Below, piece by piece: positions 22,832 to 31,629 of a stretch of 47,677 nt of DNA. The position numbers and the translations under genes are program-made. The stretch is from an uncultured Bacteroidales bacterium (GTDB lineage: Bacteria > Bacteroidota > Bacteroidia > Bacteroidales > UBA932): the NCBI GenBank assembly GCA_946405435.1, contig CAMJHF010000019.1:1-47677 (forward strand), written 5' to 3'. The notes beneath the pieces were generated by a model that saw only the letters and a list, made by a program, of their open reading frames with translations, was not told the origin of the DNA and did no database searches. The first letter of the stretch is position 1. Each line of letters starts with the position of its first letter.

Positions 22832-24511
22832 TCAAAGCATTATCATTATCATAACTTGTGCGGCCACCACGCGCAGGAACATCGTGAGCGGGTAAACCGT
22901 GGCGTAATTAACGGCGATGCGGCTGCTTCCGTACATCTGCTCGGAGAATGACAGCAGGGCAGGGTCTGTCGTGCCGCCGGCCAGAAGACCGCATATTTTG
23001 AAGAAATCCATTTTGAATACAAAGCGGGCCAGGACAGCGGTAATCGCCATGGGCAGCAAGGTTATGACGGCGCCGTAGATGACCCACATATAACCGCCGC
23101 CCACGAGGCTGCTTATGAAATTCTCGCCGGCCCCGAGTCCTACTGCCGCCATGAAGAGCGATATGCCCATTTCTCGTATCATGAGGTTAGCGCTCAACGC
23201 CGTATATGTCGTGATGCGAAGCTTGGGCCCGAAATAGCCGAGCAGGATGGCCACGATCAGCGGACCGCCTGCGAGACCGAGCTTGAGCGGCTGGGGCATT
23301 GTCTTGAGATGTATAGGAATAAGGCCTACAAGCACGCCCAGGGCGATGCCGAAGAAAATAGGCACCAGATTGGGTTTCCTCAGCGTTTCGGGCTGGTTCC
23401 CGACAAGAGTGGCAAGGTGGTTGATGCTCTCGTCCGGACCTACGACCTGGATGCTGTCGCCCACCTGCAGGATGAGGTCGGGGTCGGCCTGAAGGTCGAT
23501 TCCGCTGCGGAGGATGCGGGTGACTGTAACGCCGTATTTCTTGCGGATGTTGAGTTTCCTGAGGCTCATGCCGGTTATGGAACTCTTGGTGATGGACAGG
23601 CGCCTGTTGACAAGCTGCGTATCGGGGCGCTGCCAGTCTTTCATGACCACGGGGAACGACTGTCCGAAGATGATGCCGATCTTGTCTTTGTGCTCTATGT
23701 CGGTTACTATGAGCAACTTGTCTCCTTCCTGAAGCGGCATGTCAAGATCCGGGAAAAAGACATCGGACCCGCGCATCATGCGGGAAACTACAAGATGGTC
23801 CGAGTTGCCGCCGCCTGTGATGTCATGTACGGACTTGCCGAAGATGGCAGGATTCTCGACCATGCAGGCGATGCGGTATGCATTGGCAGGATCGTTTTCC
23901 TCCTTGGTGAGAGCTTTTTCTTGTTCTAGGTTTACACGGCAGATCGCCCGGAACAGGACGACCAGCATGAGGGCGCCAAGTACGCCCAGAGGGTATGCAA
24001 CTGCGTAAGCGGAAGCCAGTTTGGAAGAAGCTTCGCCTGCCGCATCGGCGGAACCGCCGGAAGCCATTATTGCGTCGGACACCGTCTGCTGGGCAGCACC
24101 CAGTCCGGGCGTGTTGGTGACGGCACCGGACATGATTCCGGTCATGATTGAAAGGTCTTCACCGGTAATTGCATGGATGCCGAAGGCAGTGAGCACGGCA
24201 AGCAGCACGAGCCCAATGGCCAGCAGGTTCATGGAAAGACCGTCTTTACGGAAAGAACGGAAAAAACCAGGACCGACCTGAAGGCCTATTGCAAACACGA
24301 ACAGGATAAGACCGAAATCTTTTATGAACGAGAGCATCGTAGGATTGATCCGCAGCCCGAAGTGGCTGAGGATGATGCCGACGAACAGGATCCAGGTGGA
24401 TCCAAGGGATATTCCTTTGACTTTGAAGCGCCCTAGATACAATCCGGAGGCGATTACGACTGCAAGTATGAAGATGGCACCTGCGGTGCTCCCAGAAGTA
24501 ATGAAATTCAT
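22832..24511 (-). CDS. AAE-family (aspartate:alanine exchanger-like) transporter with two TrkA-C domains
   Basis: 559 residues: about five membrane helices (residues 1-190), two RCK_C/TrkA-C ligand-binding domains (about 210-370), and about five more helices. The two halves carry the family loops GAVTNTPGLGAAQQT and LAGGTTDPALLSF. Architecture matches YidE/AspT-type transporters in the inner membrane. Substrate unknown; an amino acid or dicarboxylate is usual for the family. It overlaps holA by 4 nt and precedes the M49-like lipoprotein by 3 nt, so transport and a peptide-related function may be linked. Confidence 0.88.
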   Translation of the reverse strand: MNFITSGSTAGAIFILAVVIASGLYLGRFKVKGISLGSTWILFVGIILSHFGLRINPTMLSFIKDFGLILFVFAIGLQVGPGFFRSFRKDGLSMNLLAIGLVLLAVLTAFGIHAITGEDLSIMTGIMSGAVTNTPGLGAAQQTVSDAIMASGGSADAAGEASSKLASAYAVAYPLGVLGALMLVVLFRAICRVNLEQEKALTKEENDPANAYRIACMVENPAIFGKSVHDITGGGNSDHLVVSRMMRGSDVFFPDLDMPLQEGDKLLIVTDIEHKDKIGIIFGQSFPVVMKDWQRPDTQLVNRRLSITKSSITGMSLRKLNIRKKYGVTVTRILRSGIDLQADPDLILQVGDSIQVVGPDESINHLATLVGNQPETLRKPNLVPIFFGIALGVLVGLIPIHLKTMPQPLKLGLAGGPLIVAILLGYFGPKLRITTYTALSANLMIREMGISLFMAAVGLGAGENFISSLVGGGYMWVIYGAVITLLPMAITAVLARFVFKMDFFKICGLLAGGTTDPALLSFSEQMYGSSRIAVNYATVYPLTMFLRVVAAQVMIMIML

Positions 24512-25554
24512 AGACTTAATATTTTGGCAACCAGCTCCACAAGCAGTTCTCCGGGAGTGGCTGCTCCGCCGTCGCCGCCTTTTCCCAGATAATCATATTC
24601 GCACAGCAGGGAAATAACGCTTCTGGATTTGGGAAGAGGATAATTGCGGACGGCCGCATCATATTCACGGTAAAAGTATGGATTCACACCGGCAAGGGCC
24701 GATGCTTTTTGTTCCTGAGACACTGCCTTGCCGCTTCCCAGCAGCGCGGCATATTTCAGGATACGGTAAAAATGCATGAACAGGGCGCTTACAGCCTGAG
24801 GCATGTTGAATCTGGCCGCAGTGCCCAAGTGCGCTGCAATCTTAAGAGCTTTGGCGGAATTCCTGTAAGAAAGCTCCTTGGTAAGTTCAAAGATGCTGAA
24901 CTGGCGGGAGATACCTACATTCTTCTCTATATCTGCTACAGATACCGAGGTGGTCCCTTCGGGCAGATTCTTGAGCAATTTGTCTGTCTCTACGGCTATA
25001 GTCGAAAGCTCGGTTCCCACAGATTCTGCCAGCAGGGCGGCAGCTTCCGGCTCGATGTTCAGGCCTTTCTCGAGGTAAAACCGGGTAATCCAGGCCGGCA
25101 TTTCATAATCCCTCAAGACCGGGCTGTCGAGTACTACGCCGGTTTTCTGAACGGCTTTGTAAAGGGCCTTGCGCTTGTCCAGCGATGCGCCGCGCAGGAG
25201 CAGCACAAGTACGGTCGAGTCCAGTGGAGAATCGCAGTAAACGGCTATCTCGTCTATTCCCTTCATCATCTGCGCTTCCTTTACGACCACCAGCTGACGA
25301 TCGGCCATCATCGGGTAGCGGCGCGCGGCTGTAACAATCTGCTGCGGGGTTACATCCGCCCCGTAGCAGATTGTCTCGTTGAAATCTTTTCCGAATTCGT
25401 CGACACAGTTGTCGATGATGGCCTGGCACACCATTTCGGGATAGAAGGGCTCTTCTCCCATGAGTACGTAAACCGGCTTGAAGACGCCCAAGCGGGCATC
25501 TTCAATCAGTTTCCGGCTCAGTGCCGGCACATCTTCCTTCGGGCGTGCCGCCAT
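24508..25554 (-). CDS. holA: DNA polymerase III delta subunit
   Basis: 348 residues. The N-terminal VYVLMGEEPFYPEMVCQAI is the HolA P-loop-like region, followed by VVKEAQMMKGIDEIA. The C-terminal collar domain contains FELTKELSYRNSAKALKIA and PKSRSVISLLCEYDYLGKGG. It opens the sliding clamp as part of the clamp loader. The start lies 3 nt downstream of adk, and the end overlaps the transporter. Confidence 0.9.
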   Translation of the reverse strand: MAARPKEDVPALSRKLIEDARLGVFKPVYVLMGEEPFYPEMVCQAIIDNCVDEFGKDFNETICYGADVTPQQIVTAARRYPMMADRQLVVVKEAQMMKGIDEIAVYCDSPLDSTVLVLLLRGASLDKRKALYKAVQKTGVVLDSPVLRDYEMPAWITRFYLEKGLNIEPEAAALLAESVGTELSTIAVETDKLLKNLPEGTTSVSVADIEKNVGISRQFSIFELTKELSYRNSAKALKIAAHLGTAARFNMPQAVSALFMHFYRILKYAALLGSGKAVSQEQKASALAGVNPYFYREYDAAVRNYPLPKSRSVISLLCEYDYLGKGGDGGAATPGELLVELVAKILSL

Positions 25555-25557
25555 CGG

Positions 25558-26133
25558 TCAAATGTTTTCTACAAGTTCGAGCACACGCTCACGGACTTCT
25601 TCTATACTGCCGGGGAATCCGGCCACCTCATGGTATTTACCGGTCTTGCGGTAGTACTCTATAAGCGGCTCGGTCTGGGCATGGTATGTTTCGATGCGGT
25701 GGGCTATCGTAGTCTTTGAGGCATCGTCTGCCCGGCCTTCGATTTCGGCTCTGTGGGCGATGCGGTTGAAGACTTCTTCGTCCGGAATCATGATGGAGAT
25801 AACTCCGGTCACGGTCTCGCCGCGTGCGGCGGTAATCCTGTCGAGGGCTTCGGCTTGAGGCAGGGTCCTCGGGAAACCGTCCAGGAGGAAGCCGTCAATC
25901 CCGGTGCATGAGTCGAATGCTTTTTCGATCATGCCTTCCACCACCTCGTCGGGGACGAGGTTGCCGGCCGCGATAAGGTCGCGTGCCTGTATTCCGAGAG
26001 GTGTGCCGGCAGCAATTTCAGCCCGGAGGAGTTCGCCGGTAGAAAGATGCTTTAAATTGTATTTCTGTGCAAGTGCCCCCGCGTGCGTGCCTTTGCCTGC
26101 TCCCGGAGGGCCGAATAAAATAAAGTATTTCAT
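25558..26133 (-). CDS. adk: Adenylate kinase
   Basis: 191 residues, the short form without a zinc lid. P-loop GPPGAGKGTHAG at 8-19; AMP-binding LSTGELLRAE and DGFPRTLPQAEAL; the lid region contains RIAHRAEIEGRADD. It balances ATP, ADP and AMP in the cytoplasm. It overlaps hpt by 4 nt, which groups two purine enzymes. Confidence 0.96.
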   Translation of the reverse strand: MKYFILFGPPGAGKGTHAGALAQKYNLKHLSTGELLRAEIAAGTPLGIQARDLIAAGNLVPDEVVEGMIEKAFDSCTGIDGFLLDGFPRTLPQAEALDRITAARGETVTGVISIMIPDEEVFNRIAHRAEIEGRADDASKTTIAHRIETYHAQTEPLIEYYRKTGKYHEVAGFPGSIEEVRERVLELVENI

Positions 26134-26672
26134 TTGTCTAATACGTATATGTCTTTAAGGTTGCGGCCAAGACCGTCGTAATCAAGTCCGTGACCTACGA
26201 TAAAGTCGTTGGGGATTTCCATTCCCACATAATCTAGCTTGATGTCTTTGTCATAGATGTCGGGTTTCAGCATCATGGTCGCTATGCGCACTTCGGAAGC
26301 TCCGTTGGCGAGAAGGAGTTCCCTGAGGGCAAGGATGGTGTTGCCGGTGTCGACTATGTCTTCACATGCGATGACACGTTTTCCGGACACTTCTTCAGTA
26401 AGACCCTGGACGGTAAGGACTGTCCCGGTGGTGGAGGTACCACGATATGAACTCAGCTTAACGCTGCCGAGTTCACAGGGGAAATTGAGACGCAGGTAGA
26501 GCTCGCCCGTGAAGGGAAGAGCTCCGTTAAGGGTGCAGATGACTACGGGGACGTCCTCGCAGCCTTCAAAGTCCTTGTTGATACGCTCCGCAATCTCGTC
26601 GATGGCTTCCATGATGCGTGAACAGCTGATGAATTTGCGGAAAGTCTTGTCGTGAAGGGTTACCTTTTCCAT
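26130..26672 (-). CDS. hpt: Hypoxanthine phosphoribosyltransferase
   Basis: 180 residues. The PRPP loop is ACEDIVDTGNT, with CTLNGALPF for the pyrophosphate loop and VGHGLDYDGLGRNLKDIYVL at the C-terminus. It salvages hypoxanthine (and often guanine) to nucleotides. Located 9 nt after the ACP gene and overlapping adk. Confidence 0.95.
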   Translation of the reverse strand: MEKVTLHDKTFRKFISCSRIMEAIDEIAERINKDFEGCEDVPVVICTLNGALPFTGELYLRLNFPCELGSVKLSSYRGTSTTGTVLTVQGLTEEVSGKRVIACEDIVDTGNTILALRELLLANGASEVRIATMMLKPDIYDKDIKLDYVGMEIPNDFIVGHGLDYDGLGRNLKDIYVLDK

Positions 26673-26681
26673 GATGATGAT

Positions 26682-26909
26682 TTATTTGGGTTGTTTGTCA
26701 AGGAATTCAACCACGTCGGCAACAGTCTTGAATCCCGCCAGTTCCTGGTCGGGGATGACTATGCCGTATTCGTCTTCGACACGCATGAGGAGCTGCAGGA
26801 TGTCGAGAGAGTCGGCACCAAGGTCTTTTTTTATCTCGGACTGGAGCGTAATGGTCTGAGGGTCGCACCTCAGCTGTTTTGCCAGTATGGCTTTTACTTC
26901 TTCAAACAT
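26682..26909 (-). CDS. Acyl carrier protein
   Basis: 75 residues; Ser34 in LGADSLDIL is the phosphopantetheine site. The ATG at 26909 is preferred to the in-frame TTG at 26918. It ends helix II-III with VEDEYGIVIPDQEL. It follows plsX by 5 nt. Its sequence (MFEEVKAILAKQL) looks to me closer to Firmicutes ACPs than to the Bacteroides AcpP I recall, so it may be a second, dedicated ACP for the PlsX/Fak system. Confidence 0.9.
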   Translation of the reverse strand: MFEEVKAILAKQLRCDPQTITLQSEIKKDLGADSLDILQLLMRVEDEYGIVIPDQELAGFKTVADVVEFLDKQPK

Positions 26910-26914
26910 GGCTG

Positions 26915-27934
26915 TCAATATTCGTAATGTTCGTATTTGCTTATGGTATCTTCAATCTTGGGGCCGAGTTCGCTGAGCTGCATCCTGTATGCCTGTTCCA
27001 CGCATTTGAAGACGGCTGTAGCCTTGCTGCTTCCATGACCTTTGACTATTACCTTGGAAGTGCCCAGGAGGACGCTTCCTCCGTAATTCTGGTAGTTGAA
27101 AAACTCTTTTTCGTCGCGGAACATCCTGGCCATGAGGGCGGCGCCCAGCTTGTACAGAAGCTTGGAGTAAATGTCGGCCTTGAGTTTCTTGAGGAGTTCC
27201 AGGGCCGTGCCTTCCGTAGTCTTGACCAGGACGTTTCCGCTGAAGCCGTCCGCAACCACGACGTCGTAGGCGCCGCTGAGCAGGTCACGGCTCTCCATGT
27301 TGCCCACAAAATTGATTTCTGAGGTTTCGCTGAGCAATTTGTATGCGGTCTGGCGAAGCTCGTCGCCCTTTTCGGCCTCTTTGCCCACGTTAAGGAGTGC
27401 GACGCGTGGATTCTTGACGTCATACACATTTTCCATGTAAAGCGAGGCCATGATGGCAAACTGCCTGAGGTGCTCGGGAGTCACCTCCACGTTGGCACCG
27501 CTGTCGCACACACCTACGATTCCGCCGTTCATCGTTGGAAGCAGGGGACAGAAAGCCGGACGGATTACGCCCTGGAGCCTGCCGATGCGCGTGAGGGCTG
27601 CAGCCACAAGGGCGCCGGTGGAACCGGTGCTTACCATGGCGGACACGGAATCGTCGTCGCGCAGCATGCGTATTGCCTTGATCATGGAAGAGTCGCGCTT
27701 GAGGCGGATTACATCCGTCGGGCGCTCGTCACAGCCGATGACCTGGGGGGCATGCAGTATCTCCACCCGTGCGGCATCGTAGCTCCGCGACTCGAGGAGG
27801 GGAGAGAGAACGGCCTGGTCGCCGCTCAGTACAAGATGAAGGTCGGGATACTTTTCGAGAGCGGCCAGGGCTCCGTCTACATTGGCCTCGGGACTGTGGT
27901 CGCCTCCGAAGCAGTCGATCAATATCTTAATCAT
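26915..27934 (-). CDS. plsX: Phosphate acyltransferase
   Basis: 339 residues. Family motifs ILIDCFGGDHSPE at the start, STGALVAAALTRIG, NVGKEAEKGDE, NVEVTPEHL and DGFSGNVLVKTTEG. PlsX converts acyl-ACP and phosphate to acyl-phosphate and CoA-free ACP, the first step of phospholipid synthesis with PlsY. It lies between the acyl-related genes fakA/fakB and the ACP gene, overlapping the GNAT gene by 4 nt. Confidence 0.95.
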   Translation of the reverse strand: MIKILIDCFGGDHSPEANVDGALAALEKYPDLHLVLSGDQAVLSPLLESRSYDAARVEILHAPQVIGCDERPTDVIRLKRDSSMIKAIRMLRDDDSVSAMVSTGSTGALVAAALTRIGRLQGVIRPAFCPLLPTMNGGIVGVCDSGANVEVTPEHLRQFAIMASLYMENVYDVKNPRVALLNVGKEAEKGDELRQTAYKLLSETSEINFVGNMESRDLLSGAYDVVVADGFSGNVLVKTTEGTALELLKKLKADIYSKLLYKLGAALMARMFRDEKEFFNYQNYGGSVLLGTSKVIVKGHGSSKATAVFKCVEQAYRMQLSELGPKIEDTISKYEHYEY

Positions 27935-29052
27935 ACCAGTTTCTTAACGTATGCACGGCGCTTCTTGTGATTGACGCGGCCGAAATGTTTCCAGAGATTC
28001 TGAATGTCGTAGTTGTCTTCCAGATTCAGGTTGGTCTCGGCGTATTCTATACCGTCCTGCCTGAGCATTTTCATGAGTGCGGCGGCGAAGACTGCGCTGA
28101 TGCCTTTGTTGAGGTACTCTGGGTCAACTCCCACAAGACCAAGGTCTATCACGCGCGGATGACGCTTGGCTTTGAGGAAACGGACAAGCATGGGCAGGGT
28201 GATGTGTCCGTCAGAAGCACGAAGAGCGTCTATAATGCTCGGGAAGCAGATCCCGAAAGCCACGATCTTGTCTTCTTCATTGAGGATCACGGCTACGAAA
28301 CGCAGGTCCACGATAAACTTGAAACCGTCTATCATCTGCTTCTTCATGGCCGCGGTGAACGGCACAGTGCCGTACAGTTTGTCGTAAGACTTGTCTATCA
28401 GTTCAAAGAGACCGTCGGCATATCTGTTTATGAAATCGTTGACATTCTTTGCAGGACCCAGGCGGAGCTTGTAGCGCTTCATCACGAATTCGCCCAGTTT
28501 CTCCAGGTTGCCGTCGTAATCTTCAGGTACTGTAAGCTTGCTTTCGGTCCAGTCGACTTCCTTGGTGTAGCCGTTCGCCTCGATAAGCCTCTGGTAGTAA
28601 GGGAAGTTGTATTGTTCCTCAAATGTGTTGGGCTGGTCGAATCCCTCTATCAGGAGCCCCTCCCTTTCCAGGTCGGAAAAGCCCAACGGGCCATGGGCGG
28701 TGTCCATGCCCTTGGCTTTCGCCCATGACTCCACGGCTCTGAACAAGGCGTCGGCCACTTCCTGGTCGTCGATGCTGTCGAAACGTCCGAAGCGGACCCG
28801 CTTCTCGCCGTTCTTCAGGTTCGCGGCTTTCTGAACGATGCCGCATATGCGTCCGACCATACGGCCGTCGCGATAGGCATTGTAATAGACGGTATCGCAT
28901 GTATCGTTGTATATGTTCTTGCTGCCGAAGATATTGCGCTCGTCCATATACAGCGGGGGGCAGAACCATGGCACGCCCTTGAAGAGCTTGAGCGGAAAGT
29001 CTATGAATTCTTTCTGCTCACGGCGTGTCTTGACTTCGCGGACTTCAATCAT
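27931..29052 (-). CDS. Large GNAT-fold protein of unknown substrate
   Basis: 373 residues. Two GNAT-like halves are visible, with an acyl-CoA-type stretch in the C-terminal part (DLGLVGVDPEYLNKGISAVF) and conserved AHGPLGFSDLEREGLLIEGF in the middle. Similar proteins are common in Bacteroidetes and usually unnamed. It sits between plsX and fakB with a 4-nt overlap and a 3-nt gap, so an acyl transfer role in lipid metabolism is plausible. That is inference only. Confidence 0.75.
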   Translation of the reverse strand: MIEVREVKTRREQKEFIDFPLKLFKGVPWFCPPLYMDERNIFGSKNIYNDTCDTVYYNAYRDGRMVGRICGIVQKAANLKNGEKRVRFGRFDSIDDQEVADALFRAVESWAKAKGMDTAHGPLGFSDLEREGLLIEGFDQPNTFEEQYNFPYYQRLIEANGYTKEVDWTESKLTVPEDYDGNLEKLGEFVMKRYKLRLGPAKNVNDFINRYADGLFELIDKSYDKLYGTVPFTAAMKKQMIDGFKFIVDLRFVAVILNEEDKIVAFGICFPSIIDALRASDGHITLPMLVRFLKAKRHPRVIDLGLVGVDPEYLNKGISAVFAAALMKMLRQDGIEYAETNLNLEDNYDIQNLWKHFGRVNHKKRRAYVKKLV

Positions 29053-29055
29053 GGC

Positions 29056-29925
29056 TTATCTGTGTTTGCCGTGAAAGCATACTCCCATTCCATTGGGGCC
29101 GCAGTGGCTTCCGATGGTAGGGTTGACCATGGTGACGATGATCCTGAGGTCGTCGCCAAATTTCTGGCGGAGTTTGGCAACGAGGATGTCCACCAGTTCC
29201 TGGCAGTCGGCATGGCCGATAACTACACGGTGGGACTTGACGTCCTCTCCCAGTTCCTCGACGTATTGTACAAGGCGGTTGATGGCCTTCTCGCGACCTA
29301 CTTCCTTGCCGATGGAGACCATCTTGCCCTGCTCGTTCACATAAATGACGGGCCTGATGCCTATGAATGATCCCATCGTGGCAGCCAGACCGCTCACGCG
29401 TCCGCTGCGACGGAAGAACTTAAGGTCGTCGGCAATGAAATACAGAGGGAATTTCTGGACTTCTACCTTTGACCATTCCATTACTTCTTCGGGTGTCTTG
29501 CCGGCCTTGAACAAGTCGCCGATCTCGAGCACGATGTTCAGGGACTCAGCCGAGATGCCGAGTGTGTCCACAGACCAGAACTTGCGCTCAGGATATTTGG
29601 ACAGGAGGTTCTTGACGGCTATGTCCATGTTGGCAAACGTATTGGACATTCCGGAAGAAAAATGGACGTAGAAAACATCATTGCCGGCGGCGAACTCCGG
29701 CTCGAAATACTTGACGTACACGGCTTCGCTCACCGCGCTGGTGGTGGGCATGGTGCCCTGGCGCAGCATGTTGTAGAATGTCTTATGGTCGAAATCCTCG
29801 CTGTCCACGTAGGGATGGTAGAGTTTGCCGTCCACGGCATAAGGCATGGGGATGACTTTGAATCCGTACTCCTGGGCGATTGCGGGAGTTACGTCGCAGT
29901 CGGTGTCGGTAAAAAGTGTCAGCAT
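29056..29925 (-). CDS. DegV-family fatty-acid-binding protein (FakB-like)
   Basis: 289 residues. DegV motifs: LFTDTDCDVTPAIAQEYGF at the start, TTSAVSEA, a conserved FSSGMSNT loop, RRSGRVSGLAA and IGSHCGPNGMG near the end. In Firmicutes FakB binds a fatty acid and presents it to FakA. Here it directly follows a fakA-like gene, with a 7-nt overlap, which supports that role. Confidence 0.88.
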   Translation of the reverse strand: MLTLFTDTDCDVTPAIAQEYGFKVIPMPYAVDGKLYHPYVDSEDFDHKTFYNMLRQGTMPTTSAVSEAVYVKYFEPEFAAGNDVFYVHFSSGMSNTFANMDIAVKNLLSKYPERKFWSVDTLGISAESLNIVLEIGDLFKAGKTPEEVMEWSKVEVQKFPLYFIADDLKFFRRSGRVSGLAATMGSFIGIRPVIYVNEQGKMVSIGKEVGREKAINRLVQYVEELGEDVKSHRVVIGHADCQELVDILVAKLRQKFGDDLRIIVTMVNPTIGSHCGPNGMGVCFHGKHR

Positions 29926-31571
29926 AATATCAGCATGTAATCATATACGGCTTGTCCGCCGTAGTTGTAGATGAATTCAGTGGAAGGGTAGGAGGCGCCA
30001 AGCTGCGAGCAGATGCCGGCGGCTTCTTCTTCGGTGGAATCGGATCCGCCGAAAATGAGCACGACATCGTGGGAGCCGGCGTCAAGCGTGTCTGCAAGGC
30101 GGACGGCAGCGGAACTGCGGTCGTCCGAGCTGCAGAGCACTTCGCCGCCGCGATATCCGATGAAACCGCCCTTGTGGACTTCGACTCCGTCCTTGACGGT
30201 GTCCCGGTTGGCAGGGGAGACCAGTCCGCACTCGACGCCTGCGGCGATTTCTTCAGCGGCACCGGCGATTTCTTCGGCGTCGCCGGCTGTAGTGTCCAGC
30301 GAAGCGATGGCTACATAGCCTTGTCCGGGATCTTTTGTCGGAACCACTATGATGCGTGCGTCGGTATAGACCTCGGCTGCCTGCCTGGCGGTCATAACTA
30401 TGTTGGAATTATTGGGAAAAACAAAAATGTTATCGGCCGGAACCGTATCAAAGGCACTTATGAAATCGGCGACCGCCGGGTTCATGGTCTGGCCTCCTTC
30501 CACGACATAGTCGGCTCCGATCGTGCGGAACGCCTCGCACAGGCCGCTTCCGCTTGCCACCGTGACCACTCCGAACTTTTTCCGCTTTTTGGGAGCGGGC
30601 TTTTCCGCAAAGGAGGAATTGTGATGCTGGAGCGTCATGTTCTCTATCTTGACGGTGAGGAACTCACCCCAGCGCTGGCAGTGGCTCAAGATGTCACCCG
30701 GAGTTTTGGTGTGCACATGCACTTTTATGATGGTGCCCTCGCGGAAGAATACAACCGAGTCGCCGGATGCAAGGATATAGTCTTCGATCTCCTTCTCGTC
30801 GAAAGTGTCGAGATTGACCTTGCTAGCCTGAAGGCGCAGGAGGAATTCAGTGCAGTAGCCGAATTCAAGCTCTGTATTCTCATCGAATGCAGAGAGGTCG
30901 ACCTTGTTGGAATCTGTCCTGGGTCTTGCTGACTCGCCGTTTTCTATTCCCAGCAGCGCATCCTGGAATCCATAGAAAATCTGCAGGAGTCCGGCTCCGC
31001 CGCTGTCCACGACTCCGGCTTCTTTGAGCACCTGGAGCTTTTCGGGAGTCTTTTCAAGCGAATCTTCCATTCCGTGCGTAAGGGCGGAAATGTATTCTTC
31101 CATGGATTCTCTGCCGTGGGGGACTGCCGAACTGGTGCCCTCGCGGACTACGGTCAGGATCGTGCCCTCCACCGGATTGGAAACAGCTCCATAAGCCTCT
31201 TTCACAGCAGCTTCCATGGCTGCGGCAAAGCCGCTTGTGTCGGTGTCCTTTAGGCCGGAAAGGCCTTTTGCAAGGCCGGCGAAGATGCGGGAAAGGATGA
31301 CTCCGGAGTTGCCCCTTGCTCCCATCAGCATGCCGGACGAAACGGCTCCTGCGATCTCTCCGAGAGAGGCTCCGTGGAGGGGAGAAGCCTGGGCATATCC
31401 GGCTTCGAGTGTAAGGCACATATTGTCACCCGTGTCCCCGTCGGGGATGGGAAATACATTCAAATCGTTGACGGCCTGGCGGTTTTTGCCGAGGCGGGCA
31501 CAGCCTTGAGACAACATCTTCAAGTACAATTCACCTCCAAGGCTGTAGGTCTGTACAATAGTTTTTTGCAT
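29919..31571 (-). CDS. Fatty-acid kinase catalytic subunit, DAK2-domain (FakA-like)
   Basis: 550 residues starting at the ATG read from 31571; codons further upstream lie in the promoter. The DAK-L ATPase domain contains NVFPIPDGDTGDNM and MGARGNSGVILSRIF, with DSGGAGLLQIF; the C-terminal region holds NNSNIVMTARQAAEVY, characteristic of the FakA/YloV family. It would phosphorylate FakB-bound fatty acids to acyl-phosphate. First gene of the operon that runs to 21227. Confidence 0.9.
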   Translation of the reverse strand: MQKTIVQTYSLGGELYLKMLSQGCARLGKNRQAVNDLNVFPIPDGDTGDNMCLTLEAGYAQASPLHGASLGEIAGAVSSGMLMGARGNSGVILSRIFAGLAKGLSGLKDTDTSGFAAAMEAAVKEAYGAVSNPVEGTILTVVREGTSSAVPHGRESMEEYISALTHGMEDSLEKTPEKLQVLKEAGVVDSGGAGLLQIFYGFQDALLGIENGESARPRTDSNKVDLSAFDENTELEFGYCTEFLLRLQASKVNLDTFDEKEIEDYILASGDSVVFFREGTIIKVHVHTKTPGDILSHCQRWGEFLTVKIENMTLQHHNSSFAEKPAPKKRKKFGVVTVASGSGLCEAFRTIGADYVVEGGQTMNPAVADFISAFDTVPADNIFVFPNNSNIVMTARQAAEVYTDARIIVVPTKDPGQGYVAIASLDTTAGDAEEIAGAAEEIAAGVECGLVSPANRDTVKDGVEVHKGGFIGYRGGEVLCSSDDRSSAAVRLADTLDAGSHDVVLIFGGSDSTEEEAAGICSQLGASYPSTEFIYNYGGQAVYDYMLILC

Positions 31572-31579
31572 ATAGGGTG

Positions 31580-31587
31580 CAAAGTTA
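31580..31587 (-). promoter_or_regulatory. -7 box of the fakA-to-M49 operon
   Basis: TAACTTTG on the minus strand ends 8 nt before the fakA ATG. All nine following genes are spaced by less than 10 nt or overlap, so this box may drive about 10.3 kb. Confidence 0.55.
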
Positions 31588-31629
31588 ATCAAAAAAATCG
31601 TATATTGGCTGTGCCGATACTATAATACT

